From: Paraclostridium tenue | Lineage (GTDB): Bacteria; Bacillota; Clostridia; Peptostreptococcales; Peptostreptococcaceae | Length of the DNA: 64,000 nt | NCBI RefSeq assembly: GCF_015668515.1 | Contig: NZ_JADPFO010000001.1 | Location: forward strand, 1,142,823-1,206,822 | Reading direction: 5' to 3' | Shown here: positions 19,089-28,918 of the stretch, piece by piece | How positions within the stretch are numbered: position 1 is the stretch's first letter | Layout: the number at the start of each line of letters is the position of its first letter | Notes under the pieces: model-generated | The model's input: the letters and a program-made list of their open reading frames with translations, nothing else | The model's database searches: none | Told to the model about the DNA's origin: nothing | Position numbers and translations under genes: made by a program

Positions 19089-19634
19089 TTAATTAACTTC
19101 TTCTATTATTAAATTACTATCCCATTTTTCTTCATAACTACATTTAAATTTAGGCGTTATTTTTCTACATACAAAGTCAAACTTATTATTATTTTCATTA
19201 TACTCATAAGTTATTAATATATATTCTTTAGCTTTAGATATATACTCTGGTAACTTCTGTTTAAGAATAACTTTAGCTTCACTTTTATCTTTTTCATTAA
19301 CTGATCCTAGTATTTGTATTAAATGTAAATTTTTTCTCTTTTTATCTTTTTTAACTTCTTGGTATCTACTTTCTCTCATAACAAAATATAATCTTTGATC
19401 ATATGTATTATATACCACTATTTGATTCCAATATCCTCTCTTTACCAATAGTGTTTTATATATATCTTCTTTAAAATTATCATCTATATTTGTATTTATA
19501 AAATCCCACCTTATACCTGGATCTCCATTTCTAGTTGTTAATCTATAATGATTATGAAAATCTATCATATCTTTATGATATGCTTTTTTTACACTTTTTG
19601 TTATAAGACTTATATCAACTTTTCTTCTATCCAT
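19089..19634 (-). CDS. DUF5986-like protein of unknown function
   Basis: A 181-residue soluble basic protein that I match only tentatively to DUF5986. Visible features are an N-terminal DISLITKSVKKAYHKDMIDF segment, HYRLTTRNGDPGIRWDFINT, a KRGYWNQIVVYN motif and a C-terminal strand YILITYEYNENNNKFDFVCR. Proteins with this order of motifs occur near restriction systems and prophage genes. It has its own terminator and a GGGGGAAG ribosome site, so it may be expressed alone within the island. Function unknown. Confidence 0.55.
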   Translation of the reverse strand: MDRRKVDISLITKSVKKAYHKDMIDFHNHYRLTTRNGDPGIRWDFINTNIDDNFKEDIYKTLLVKRGYWNQIVVYNTYDQRLYFVMRESRYQEVKKDKKRKNLHLIQILGSVNEKDKSEAKVILKQKLPEYISKAKEYILITYEYNENNNKFDFVCRKITPKFKCSYEEKWDSNLIIEEVN

Positions 19635-19718
19635 AAACTTCCCCCTATTTATATTAATATATTTATTATATTTTTATATAAATAGATAGGTTACTTGTAC
19701 TTTTAAGTTTTTATATAA

Positions 19719-19748
19719 AAAGGAGAGTGATATTTCACTCTCCTTTTA
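19719..19748 (-). terminator. Terminator of hsdS
   Basis: Stem AAAAGGAGAGTGA / TCACTCTCCTTTT just after the hsdS stop; it closes the hsdR-hsdM-hsdS unit. Confidence 0.85.
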
Positions 19749-19754
19749 CAAGTT

Positions 19755-20945
19755 TTATAATTCTCCATTAAATGCTTTTTGCATAAGTGAATTAAAGTTA
19801 TTTTCTAATTCTTTTAAACTACTTTCCATTTTAAATTTCAATTTGTCCACTTGGTGAATAAATGCTGTAAACTCCTTTTGAATTTCAATTGGTGGAATTA
19901 TTAATTCTAATTTTTCTATTTGTTGTTTCGTGATAGCTTCTCTCGTTGCCCCTCCACTTGTTGCAATATCCCACAATAATCTTTGATAACTTATATTTGT
20001 AAGTTGATATGATAAAAAATTTGGAAGTATTTTTTCATTTTTGCAACGTATTATAGCAACATGTTGATTCACTCTTGCGGGTATATATTCATTAGGTACA
20101 ATACAGCATCTTGCTACAGATGCCCCAGTAATATTTAAAAGCACATCATTTTCTTCTATAGTTACATTTTTTAGTTTTTCTGCCTGTTCATCATCTATAA
20201 ATGCTAAATCCTTATCTATAAATTTATTATTATGAACATTCATACTTCTAATTAAAGAAATACCTTCTTCTTTATAGCTAGAATTACCACCTTTTGGTGT
20301 TGCTCCTGAACCTATCTTTAAAGTAATATCTCTGCAAAGTAATTTTTGCCATCCTTTAGAGTTTAAAACTGGATCACCAAATATCTCGATAAATCTTGAT
20401 TTAACTAATTCATCTAATGATTCTACTTGATATTTTCTTTTATCTATTAACTCCTGTGCTTTATCTAAAATATTAGCTATTTCTTCTTGTTTTTCTAAAC
20501 TAGGTACTGGTACTTTTAGCTCCCTTAAGTTTTTTAATGAAACAAAAGACTGTGTCCCTCCTCTTTTATATCGTTCTAATTGTCTTATTACATAACTAGA
20601 TTTTAATAAATAATAAAAATACTTGCCATCTACTAAATCATTATTTGACAACTTAAATAAAGCTACATTTTTTATAGCAAATTTAATATTAGTATCTACT
20701 AATACTGGGTTTCCTACTGTTCCTATCATAGGCATAAGTATATCTCCATTATCAACAGATGACCTTTTATTTATATTTTCAAAATCTTCTTTTGATATAT
20801 AGCTTATATTTTCAAAATCTATTTTATTATTCTTTATATTTTTAGATGTAATTAATGGATAGCCTCTATCTATGTACTTTGGGGAATCATGAGTTCCATC
20901 TCTTACATCTATAATTTCCGAACACTTTATATTATTAAATATCAT
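19755..20945 (-). CDS. hsdS: Type I restriction-modification specificity subunit
   Basis: A 396-residue HsdS with the expected two target-recognition domains, each followed by a helical spacer. TRD1 is at about 1-150, with spacer SLEKQEEIANILDKAQELID at about 152-185. TRD2 begins at about GWQKLLCRDITLKIGSGATP (205) and has spacer PPIEIQKEFTAFIHQVDKLK at about 345-375. It directs the methylase/restriction complex to a bipartite DNA site that cannot be predicted here. The ribosome site AAGGAGAAA precedes the ATG. It is separated from hsdM by 149 bases containing an unusual hairpin element, instead of the usual overlap. No second hsdS or recombinase is nearby, so phase variation by inversion is not indicated. 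Confidence 0.93.
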   Translation of the reverse strand: MIFNNIKCSEIIDVRDGTHDSPKYIDRGYPLITSKNIKNNKIDFENISYISKEDFENINKRSSVDNGDILMPMIGTVGNPVLVDTNIKFAIKNVALFKLSNNDLVDGKYFYYLLKSSYVIRQLERYKRGGTQSFVSLKNLRELKVPVPSLEKQEEIANILDKAQELIDKRKYQVESLDELVKSRFIEIFGDPVLNSKGWQKLLCRDITLKIGSGATPKGGNSSYKEEGISLIRSMNVHNNKFIDKDLAFIDDEQAEKLKNVTIEENDVLLNITGASVARCCIVPNEYIPARVNQHVAIIRCKNEKILPNFLSYQLTNISYQRLLWDIATSGGATREAITKQQIEKLELIIPPIEIQKEFTAFIHQVDKLKFKMESSLKELENNFNSLMQKAFNGEL

Positions 20946-21002
20946 TGTATTTCTCCTTATAAATTGTTATTTAAAATTCCCATATCAAGTAATATCAACT
21001 TA

Positions 21003-21090
21003 GCGAAGTGATATAATAGTTGACTGACGAAACACTTAAGATATGCAATATTTCGTGTGAAGGAAACAACTATTATATCGCGAGCGACCA
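21003..21090 (+). repeat. Long hairpin element, copy A (between hsdM and hsdS)
   Basis: Outer arms GATATAATAGTTG (21010-21022) and CAACTATTATATC (21067-21079) are a perfect 13-bp inverted repeat. The inside carries GACGAAACACTTAAGA and TTTCGTGTGAAGGAAACAACT-like sequence that can pair further. The same core with other outer arms is found at 39849-39947. Flanking GCGAAG and TATCGCGAGCGAC also have counterparts there. It starts a few bases after the hsdM stop. It may be a structured RNA or DNA element or a mobile remnant; unknown. Confidence 0.6.
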
Positions 21091-21094
21091 TCGT

Positions 21095-22642
21095 CTAACG
21101 AAGTATCCCCCTAAGCTCAGAAAGACCTCTGCTAATCTCTTCCTCAAGCTTTTCAAGCTTCTCCATTATTACCTCTGGATCTTCATAAACAACTTCTTCA
21201 TACTCTATCTCTTTATACTTATTAATACTTAAATCATATCCATTATCAACTATCTCTTTCTTATCAACAAAGAACCACTTATCTTCCTTACTTGGCTCTA
21301 AGTTTTTATCATCCATACACTTTTTAAAGCTCTCTATAATATCAGGTATATCATTAGCTTCTATCTCATTTCTCTTATCATCTAAGCTATACCCATCAGC
21401 TTGCATATCATATAACCATACCTTATCAGTTTCTCCACCTTTAGTAAATATAAGTATTCCCGTAGAAACCCCAGCATAAGGTTTAAACACACCACTCGGC
21501 ATAGATATAACAGCTTTTAATTCACATTCTTCTATAATCTTTTTTCTAACATCCTTATGAGCTTTAGAAGAACCAAATAACACTCCATCAGGAACTATTA
21601 CAGCACCTCTACCACCCATATCAAGGATTCTATCTATAAGTGCTAAGAATAATAATTCTGTCTTTTTAGTTTTTACAACACTTCTTAAACTTTTGTTTAT
21701 ATCTTGCTCATCTATACTTCCTTTAAAAGGAGGGTTAGCAAGCACTAAAGAATATTTATCTTCTTCATCATATTGACTAGATAAAGCATCAACTTGAGTT
21801 ATTTGAGGATTTTCTATACCATGAAGCATTAAGTTCATAGCCGCTATTCTAAACATAGATGGGTCAAATTCTGTTGCATTAAACATTTTATTTCTATAAT
21901 GATCCCATCCTCTTTCATCTATTAAATCACCTATTTTATCGTGTAAAATTCCTTCTTCATCAGTAAATACACTTTCTTTATCTGTATATTTTCTAAGTAT
22001 GTACTCACTAGAACTAACTAAAAATCCTGCTGTACCACAAGATGGGTCTGTTATAACATCTTCTATAGTAGGATCCATTAGTTCAACCATCATATTTATT
22101 ATGTGTCTTGGAGTTCTAAACTGACCATTAACTCCTGCTGTTGCTAGTTTTGATAATAGATATTCGTATAGATCTCCGTTTGTATCATTATCATCTAAGT
22201 TTATACTATTTATTAACTGAACTGCTTCGTATAATAAAGTTGGTTTTTGAATTAAAAACACAGCATCTTTCATTTGATTTGCAAATATACTATCTTCATC
22301 TGAATATGTTTTTAAAAATGTAAATACTTTATCTTGCATATTTTTAAACATTTCTTCTGAATTGTAGTTTGCAAATTCTGACCATCTTAAATTATCTGGT
22401 TTTACATCTAATCTATTTCTATCATTTTCATCCATATTTTCTACATATCTTTCAAATACTGTTTTATATGGTCTTCTTATTCTTGCTGCTTTCTTTTCTT
22501 TTGCAATTTCCGCATCATCTAGTTTTTTTATAAATAATAGATATGATATTTGCTCTACGACAGTTAGGGGGTTAGATATCCCCCCTGACCAAAAGCTATC
22601 CCATAATCTGTCTATTTTACTTCTTATTTCTGAATTAAGCAT
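21095..22642 (-). CDS. hsdM: Type I restriction-modification methyltransferase subunit
   Basis: A 515-residue N6-adenine methylase of the HsdM family. The N-terminal helical domain (HsdM_N) spans about 1-145, with SGGISNPLTVVEQISYLLFI. The catalytic domain has GQFRTPRHIINMMVELMDP and the SAM motif DPSCGTAGFLV, then the catalytic motif IV NPPF starting at N303. A C-terminal helix docks with HsdS. It modifies host DNA together with HsdS and supplies the complex needed by HsdR. The ribosome site GAGAGGAAG lies before the ATG; the gene is 19 bases downstream of hsdR. Confidence 0.96.
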   Translation of the reverse strand: MLNSEIRSKIDRLWDSFWSGGISNPLTVVEQISYLLFIKKLDDAEIAKEKKAARIRRPYKTVFERYVENMDENDRNRLDVKPDNLRWSEFANYNSEEMFKNMQDKVFTFLKTYSDEDSIFANQMKDAVFLIQKPTLLYEAVQLINSINLDDNDTNGDLYEYLLSKLATAGVNGQFRTPRHIINMMVELMDPTIEDVITDPSCGTAGFLVSSSEYILRKYTDKESVFTDEEGILHDKIGDLIDERGWDHYRNKMFNATEFDPSMFRIAAMNLMLHGIENPQITQVDALSSQYDEEDKYSLVLANPPFKGSIDEQDINKSLRSVVKTKKTELLFLALIDRILDMGGRGAVIVPDGVLFGSSKAHKDVRKKIIEECELKAVISMPSGVFKPYAGVSTGILIFTKGGETDKVWLYDMQADGYSLDDKRNEIEANDIPDIIESFKKCMDDKNLEPSKEDKWFFVDKKEIVDNGYDLSINKYKEIEYEEVVYEDPEVIMEKLEKLEEEISRGLSELRGILR

Positions 22643-22661
22643 GTACTTCCTCTCTTTCTAA

Positions 22662-25600
22662 TTATGCATATATATTGTCTTCTGCTTCTGTTTTATATGG
22701 CTCTATCAGGTCAAATACTTCATCTTCAAGCTTTCCTGTAAATATACCACTTATGCCATCTTTACTTAAAGTAGTATACTTGCCTTCAAATAAAGATGCA
22801 AATGAAATTCCTTTATTTTTAAGTATATCATCTTTTATCATTTTAATCATATTCATTTGTTTAACACTAATTTTTGAGTGATGTTCATTTATAAACTCGT
22901 CAAATTTAGCTGTTAATTCTTCTTCATCAACACCTACAAACTTTCTAATTATACCTACTAAATCTTCTTTACTTACCTTAGATTTTTCGGCTAATTCATC
23001 TATACTAAATTCTAACTTTCCAGAGTTAAATATATCATAAATCATATCTAATTCCTTACTTGTTATACTTTTTCCTTTTCTTATTTTTTGAATAACAAGG
23101 TTCATATTCATTTCTTTTTCTAAGGCAGCTTTTACTCTTTCTACATATGCATCAACATTTACCTTAGCATAATCATCACTTGTATCAATATCTTTTATAA
23201 TTAATTCACTATCTTTTATATCTAGCTCTACAAATGTTTTTTGATTTTTAGATTTATATTTCATTAAATCTCTTAAAAGAACTCTTATTTCTTCTATCTC
23301 TTTATAATTTAAATCATTCCATTTTTCAATTTTTAACAACTGTTTTATATAATCTCTAGTTGAATTAAATTGATTCATATTTGTATTAAGTCTAGATAAA
23401 TTGTCAATTACCTTAGCTACATGAGAAATTATATTTACATCATCATTAAGTTTTAATATTTGCATTTTATACATAGCATTATCAAATAGTATAGCTTCTC
23501 TTTGACCATCTGTATCTATCCATCCCATAAGAGGAGCTATGTTTTTCATTAACTTATCAATTAAGTTTTTATTTATATTTTCCCATACATTATAAGGTTT
23601 TAATGAATCTATAAGTTTTTTATTTTTTCTTATTTCTACTGATCTTTCTGGTAATGCATTTATATCATCTCTTATTAATTTTACTAGATCTTTAACCTCT
23701 TCTTCTAGACTTTTATTTTTTAATATTTCAAGAAGTTTTACTCTATACTCAAATCTAATTTGCTGTGATGATTTACTTTCAACAGGAATTATACCATCTG
23801 GTTTCTCATCAAAGAATTCAAAGTTTTGCCAATGGTCAAATATGTAAAACTCTTTTTTGTCCATTCCTTCTCCGAATAAGTTAGGACATAATCTTGTTCC
23901 TCTTCCTATCATCTGTAAGAACTTAACTTTTGAGTATATTGGTTTTGCAAATACTAAGTTCACTACTTCTGGAACATCTATTCCTGTATCTAGCATATCT
24001 ACTGATATAGCAATTCTTGGTCTATCTTCTTCTTTAAATCTTTTAAGTACTTCATCTTTATTTGTTACAGCAGAATGTATTATACAAGCTAAATTTCCGT
24101 TATATTGAGGATACATTTCATCAAATAGTTTTTGAAGTAATGTTGCATGATTTTTATTTTTTGCAAATATTATACTCTTTCCTATATCATCTTTTACTTT
24201 AATACCATTATCCATTAAGTTTTTTAGTATTTTTCTATTTGTATCCTTATTAGTAACAAACTCTTCTAGTGCATTTTTATCAAAGTCTACTTTTTCCTCA
24301 TCTAATCCATCTTCTTCTAATTCTCTTTTTTGCTTTTCACTTAAATTATTCCACTTTATACCTTTTCTTAAAAATTCTGTAGTAGCATCTTTAGCTTTGT
24401 ATTTTAAAAGATATGGTGGTTTATGAGTTACAGCTTCCTCATATCCATAAGAGAATGTAGGATCTGTATCATCACAATCAAATAGTTTAAATGTATTTCT
24501 ATTTATAAATCCTACTGGTGTTGCAGTAAGTCCAACTAAATAAGCATCAAAGTAGTTTAAGATATCTCTATATACCTTATATATACTTCTATGAGATTCG
24601 TCACATATTATAAGGTCAAAAAATCCTACGCTAAAAGCATGATAATAATTTATCATGGTTTGATAAGTTGAAAAATATAAAACTGATTCTCTATCTTCAC
24701 TTGTTTTTGCAGTTAGCCTTATCTGTGGAGTATTTGGCATAAATGTTTTAAAACTACTTTTATCTTTCATAGCTTGATTTACAAGTTCATCTCTATCTGC
24801 TAAGAATAATACTCTTTTTGCATAGTTTGCTTCTATCATCCCTTTTGTAAGTCCTATTACAGTCCTTGTTTTTCCGCATCCTGTAGCCATTACAATTAGT
24901 GCTTTTCTATGACCATTTTCAAATTTTTCAAATACACTTTTTATACCTTCTATTTGATAGCTTCTTCCACTTATATTTGTATCAATCTCTACGCTACTAA
25001 GTGATTTTCTATTTTTATGCTTAAACATTTCATATTCTAAATCTTCTAATGTATAAAATCCCCAAACCTGTCTTGGAGCACTGTATTTATCATCCCACAT
25101 ATATGTTTCATATCCATTTGTATAATATATTATAGGTCTTATGCCTTTCATTTTCTCTATTCCATCAGCATAAGCTTTAGCCTGTTCTTTTCCTACATGT
25201 GGATCTACTATAGTCTTTTTAGCTTCTATTACTGCTATAGGATTATCTTTTTTATCAAGTAGTACATAATCAGCAAATCCTACTTTGCCATCTATCCCTT
25301 TATAATTTTCTATTTTATACTCTTTTACTACACTGCTTCCATTTACTTTCCATCCAGCTTGTTCTAATAGTACATCTATTAATTTCTTTCTAGTTTCAGC
25401 TTCATCTAAGTCTAACATATCTTCTACTTGTTTAAGCTCTGTATAATTACTTATAATAGAAGTTTGTTTTGTCTCTTCTTTTACTTTTATTACTTCTTCT
25501 TCATTTACTAGTTGTACTTTTTCTATTTCTTGTTGATAATCTTCTAGTTTATATACCTTTTTAGCTTTAGTTGTTGGCATTTTAAATTTTAAAGGTAATA

Positions 25601-25973
25601 TAGACTTATCTTTAGTAACATTTATATAAAACCAAGCACTCACTTTGTGCATTGCTATTAAAGCTTCTTTAGCTTTTTGTTTATCATCCATAGCCTCATG
25701 CATTGCTTTATTACCATGAAGTCTTACTATATTAAACCAATCTGGTATAGATGTGTTTATATTTAAAGTTCTAAGTTTTTTTATTTTATCATCTTGATTT
25801 GCAAATCTATCCATTTCTACTTTTAAAACAACTAACAATAAATCCATTAGTTGTTCCCCTAACATTCTAGTTTTTAACATTGTAGCGTTAGGATCAGTAA
25901 GTATGTATCTTTCCGCTTGCTCACCTAACTTTTTTAAATTAGGCCATTTTTCTAAAAAATTAAAGTTTGACAC
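22662..25973 (-). CDS. hsdR: Type I restriction endonuclease subunit R (EcoEI-type)
   Basis: A protein of about 1103 residues. The order is a DUF4145-like N-terminal domain (about 1-110), a PDDEXK nuclease region (FADYVLLDKKDNPIAVIEAK, then K), and a superfamily-2 helicase with Walker A VMATGCGKTRT, FLADRDELVNQ, DESH, and motif VI QMIGRGTRLCP. The C-terminal EcoEI_R_C region follows. It translocates DNA and cuts unmodified sites as part of the HsdRMS complex. The GTG at 25973 is preferred to the ATG at 25988 because GGAGGGG lies 6 bases before GTG and begins inside the ATG. It is the first gene of the hsdR-hsdM-hsdS unit. Confidence 0.95.
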   Translation of the reverse strand: MSNFNFLEKWPNLKKLGEQAERYILTDPNATMLKTRMLGEQLMDLLLVVLKVEMDRFANQDDKIKKLRTLNINTSIPDWFNIVRLHGNKAMHEAMDDKQKAKEALIAMHKVSAWFYINVTKDKSILPLKFKMPTTKAKKVYKLEDYQQEIEKVQLVNEEEVIKVKEETKQTSIISNYTELKQVEDMLDLDEAETRKKLIDVLLEQAGWKVNGSSVVKEYKIENYKGIDGKVGFADYVLLDKKDNPIAVIEAKKTIVDPHVGKEQAKAYADGIEKMKGIRPIIYYTNGYETYMWDDKYSAPRQVWGFYTLEDLEYEMFKHKNRKSLSSVEIDTNISGRSYQIEGIKSVFEKFENGHRKALIVMATGCGKTRTVIGLTKGMIEANYAKRVLFLADRDELVNQAMKDKSSFKTFMPNTPQIRLTAKTSEDRESVLYFSTYQTMINYYHAFSVGFFDLIICDESHRSIYKVYRDILNYFDAYLVGLTATPVGFINRNTFKLFDCDDTDPTFSYGYEEAVTHKPPYLLKYKAKDATTEFLRKGIKWNNLSEKQKRELEEDGLDEEKVDFDKNALEEFVTNKDTNRKILKNLMDNGIKVKDDIGKSIIFAKNKNHATLLQKLFDEMYPQYNGNLACIIHSAVTNKDEVLKRFKEEDRPRIAISVDMLDTGIDVPEVVNLVFAKPIYSKVKFLQMIGRGTRLCPNLFGEGMDKKEFYIFDHWQNFEFFDEKPDGIIPVESKSSQQIRFEYRVKLLEILKNKSLEEEVKDLVKLIRDDINALPERSVEIRKNKKLIDSLKPYNVWENINKNLIDKLMKNIAPLMGWIDTDGQREAILFDNAMYKMQILKLNDDVNIISHVAKVIDNLSRLNTNMNQFNSTRDYIKQLLKIEKWNDLNYKEIEEIRVLLRDLMKYKSKNQKTFVELDIKDSELIIKDIDTSDDYAKVNVDAYVERVKAALEKEMNMNLVIQKIRKGKSITSKELDMIYDIFNSGKLEFSIDELAEKSKVSKEDLVGIIRKFVGVDEEELTAKFDEFINEHHSKISVKQMNMIKMIKDDILKNKGISFASLFEGKYTTLSKDGISGIFTGKLEDEVFDLIEPYKTEAEDNIYA

Positions 25974-26429
25974 TCGTAACCCCTCCATAATTAAAATTAT
26001 TAAATAATAAATATAATATACGTCCTTTTATTATTTTATTTTACATTATTTTCCACAAAATTATAATATTTACTATGTAAAATATGTATCTAATAGAGTT
26101 GATTATATATTTTTAAAATATGAACATCGAGTCATAATACTTCAAATAAATTTTTCAAATACTAAAGCCCCTAAAAAATCCTGCAATTACTTTATAAGTA
26201 CTCATATGTACTGATCAGAACAATAAACTGCAAAAAGGGTAATTTAAAAATAAATTAAATGCCGTAAAAGTAAAAAATGAAGCCTATCAAAAGGCTTCAA
26301 AGATACATTTATAATATAAACCTATACATCGTATTTTACAAGGTATTGGGTTTCAATTTTTTAATATATATTATTCTAGATATCAACATAAATAGGCATA
26401 TGTAAATATATAATCCACACTGATATATT
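25974..26429. other. Intergenic region between hsdR and lipoprotein gene
   Basis: AT-rich with no supported gene. It contains a minus-strand terminator at 26278-26299 and a TTTTTCAAATACT motif near 26148 that also occurs at about 28950, 29725 and 39825. The hsdR promoter must lie in the first 150 bases on the minus strand. Confidence 0.5.
26278..26299 (-). terminator. Probable terminator of FxLYD lipoprotein gene
   Basis: Stem TGAAGCC / GGCTTCA followed on the minus strand by TTTTTT. It is 130 bases past the stop codon. Confidence 0.6.
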
Positions 26430-27248
26430 TTATTTTGTTTCAAACCAATCCGTAGTCACAACTACACTATTAGCGCCATCCTTATAAGGCATCATCTCTA
26501 ATTTTTGCTTAGCACCAGGACTAAAGTTGTCTAGTATTACATAATCGTCGCCTATAACAATTCCATCATCATCTTTATACTGTACTTTATATGACACTGA
26601 TTTATAATCTATTTTAGAAGTATTTTCTACTATTCCTGAAAATACAGTTTCTCCAAATCCATCAGTAGATTTTTCAAAAACTGTCTCTCTAGCTAATTTA
26701 TCTGCAAATACTTGTGCCTCATTCTCCTTATTTATAACTGTAGCTTGTTCTTTAAAATCTTTATACGTTTGTTGATGTGCATCTTTCACTTTTATTTTAT
26801 AATCATCAACCATAGATATTAATGCTGGCTTTCTTAATTTATCAGATTCTTTCAAGTACTTATCCATTAACTCTATATCGTTTGTTTTGTTTGCTTCTAT
26901 TTGTTTTTTAACTCCATTTATATAATCATTGCCTAATTTCTTTAAATCTTTATCTTCAACATTTTCAAGATTAGTTTTCATAATATTTATCTCTTCTTCC
27001 AAGATTTTTGTAGTCTCTTTAACATACTGTTCTTCTGTATAGTTCATACTATTTGTAGCTTTCTTTTCTAGTTTATCTTGTTCATCCCATCTTTTATTTA
27101 TAGCTTTTTCAAAATCTGCTATAAAAGAATCATCTGTTTTTACAACAGTATTTTGTTTACCACTAGTTTCTTGGTTATTGCATCCCACAATTCCTAATGT
27201 TATTGTACTTATTAATATTAGACCTAAAACCTTATTTTTTAACCCCAT
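26430..27248 (-). CDS. Lipoprotein with C-terminal FxLYD-like domain
   Basis: About 272 residues from the preferred ATG at 27248. This start gives a clean lipoprotein signal MGLKNKVLGLILISTITLGI with lipobox VGC (Cys at about 23) and follows GGGGGGAAG. The middle (about 50-170) is helical and charged. The C-terminal 90 residues read FSGIVENTSKIDYKSVSYKV, then a D-rich turn and FSPGAKQKLEM, which is the pattern of FxLYD/DUF3426-like beta domains. It is anchored on the outer face of the membrane. Role unknown. The next gene upstream on this strand is also a lipoprotein but is separated by 650 bases. Confidence 0.7.
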   Translation of the reverse strand: MGLKNKVLGLILISTITLGIVGCNNQETSGKQNTVVKTDDSFIADFEKAINKRWDEQDKLEKKATNSMNYTEEQYVKETTKILEEEINIMKTNLENVEDKDLKKLGNDYINGVKKQIEANKTNDIELMDKYLKESDKLRKPALISMVDDYKIKVKDAHQQTYKDFKEQATVINKENEAQVFADKLARETVFEKSTDGFGETVFSGIVENTSKIDYKSVSYKVQYKDDDGIVIGDDYVILDNFSPGAKQKLEMMPYKDGANSVVVTTDWFETK

Positions 27249-27357
27249 TGAACTTCCCCCCATAAATTTCACTATATATTTAATTTTAATAACTATTACT
27301 GATTTTATCCACTATAATTTATATACTTATTGGTAATTTTTTATAACCTCCATATTA

Positions 27358-27648
27358 GTGTATAAATTTTTTAAAAATATTAGAATTAAAGATCTTGGTA
27401 AATGTTTCAACTGTAAAAAAGAAACACATTACTAAGATATTTTAAATAATCGATGTGTATGTAGTGAAGAATGCTATAACCTGTTAAGTAATGCCTATGC
27501 TAACAAAGTAAACAAAATTATGAATAATGTTTCAGATACAATAGATAAAAGAATTGAACTTAGACAAACTTTTACTAAAGAATTTAGATTTACTATAAAA
27601 GAAAAACTAAAATTTGGGATAGAATATATGTTACTTATTCCACAATAA
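27358..27648 (+). pseudogene. Decayed Cys-cluster (zinc-binding) protein gene
   Basis: One frame reads GKCFNCKKETHY, a TAA stop, then NNRCVCSEECYNLLSNAYAN and a Lys-rich helical tail ending YMLLIPQ-stop. The C-x2-C and C-x-C-x3-C spacing on both sides of the stop shows that it was one zinc-binding protein, now interrupted by a nonsense codon. The frame is conserved across 96 codons. A GTG at 27358 opens the frame but lacks a ribosome site. Family unknown. Confidence 0.55.
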
Positions 27649-27901
27649 GTTCTAGATTGTATTAAAAAGAAAAGCAAAAAATGATTTATACATAATAAAT
27701 AACTCCTTATATATATCCTTCCTACTTTTATTATTTATTATTTATAAATTTTTAAATTTATAATGAGCCCTTATATTTATATTAAGAGCTCATATATTAG
27801 TGTATTAATAATTTTAATTTTTATGTATTTTATATTTGTGAGTATATAATTATATATTTTACTTAATTCGTACTCTTATATTAGAGAATATTATAATTAA
27901 T

Positions 27902-28738
27902 TTATTGGATATTTTCTCTAATATAATTAGTATCAAAGTATCTTCCATTGTCAGTTAGCATATTGTTCATATCTAATACAGCATGAACACTTGAACTTGG
28001 TCTTTCTACTGTTATATCAATTGTAGATATATCTGATTTAATATTATCTAAACACCAATCTGTATATGCGCCTATTGCATTTTCTTCTGCATCCACATAT
28101 GGATGATCTTTGTCCTCTTTTATATTTATAACTAATGTAGATCCATTTTTACTTACATTAACAATAGAGCTGTCCTCAACCTTTGATACATCATTTTTAA
28201 CAGTCTCTACATCTGTAGCTCCTTTAGTTTCTTCTAACGATTCTCCCTTAGGTAAATCTATTGGCTCTTCTAAGTTGTTAACAAACTTAAAGCTACTATA
28301 ATCTCCTGGATTAATATTTATTGCATCTGCTAATTCTCCATTAGGAGCATATAAAACAGATCCCATATCGTATCCTTTGCCTATATGCTCTTTATCTGTA
28401 TAAAAACCAATAGTTAATGCATTAACTTTATGGTCTTTTGTATATTTTAAAGCTTCTTTTTGAGCTATTTTGTATAATTTGTCTAGTGAACAATTTTCAT
28501 CAACGACAATGTGCATAGTTTCTCTTACTGTGTTGCCTATATTCGTATCATCTATAAGCTCTATGCTATAATTCCCTAAATCTTCATCGCTTGTTTTTTG
28601 TTTTTCTTCAACACTAGATACATTTGTTTCTTCTACTTTCGTAATATCTGTTTTTTGTGCTTCTTTTTTAGAACATCCTATCATTCCTATGCTAAGTGAT
28701 GCTATTAATAATGTTAATATTTTTTTGTTTAACTTCAT
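27902..28738 (-). CDS. Lipoprotein of unknown function
   Basis: About 278 residues from the ATG at 28738. This start is chosen because MKLNKKILTLLIASLSIGMI is a good lipoprotein signal with lipobox IGC (Cys22), while the longer reading adds 20 residues without a signal. After a Thr/Ser/Glu/Lys-rich linker (about 25-60) come two similar-sized alpha/beta regions (about 62-165 and 185-275), each with a beta strand followed by a helix and D-rich turns. I do not recognise the family. The ribosome site is AAAGG. It lies in an AT-rich area with wide gaps on both sides. Confidence 0.6.
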   Translation of the reverse strand: MKLNKKILTLLIASLSIGMIGCSKKEAQKTDITKVEETNVSSVEEKQKTSDEDLGNYSIELIDDTNIGNTVRETMHIVVDENCSLDKLYKIAQKEALKYTKDHKVNALTIGFYTDKEHIGKGYDMGSVLYAPNGELADAININPGDYSSFKFVNNLEEPIDLPKGESLEETKGATDVETVKNDVSKVEDSSIVNVSKNGSTLVINIKEDKDHPYVDAEENAIGAYTDWCLDNIKSDISTIDITVERPSSSVHAVLDMNNMLTDNGRYFDTNYIRENIQ

Positions 28739-28870
28739 ACATTTACCTTTCTTACTATAATTTAATTCTATTTTTCTTGTTTTCAGTATATACAGCAAAA
28801 TATATTATACATCTTTACTTTGTCGAATTTTGTAATTTATTGCATTTTAAGTTTATATATTCCAAACAAA

Positions 28871-28900
28871 GAGAAGGTATAGTGAAACACTATCCCCTCT
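28871..28900. terminator. GGTATAGTG-type hairpin (copy 2)
   Basis: Stem GAGAAGGTATAGTG / CACTATCCCCTCT with an AAA loop and two mismatches. It is related to hairpins at 16057, 52129 and 58013. No intact gene ends here on either strand, so it may be left over from a lost gene. Confidence 0.5.
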
Positions 28901-28918
28901 AAAATACCTTCAAATTTA

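Noticed and set aside
19755-20945. Phase-variable hsdS by inversion
   Set aside because: No second hsdS copy, inverted TRD repeats or site-specific recombinase gene is present in the window.
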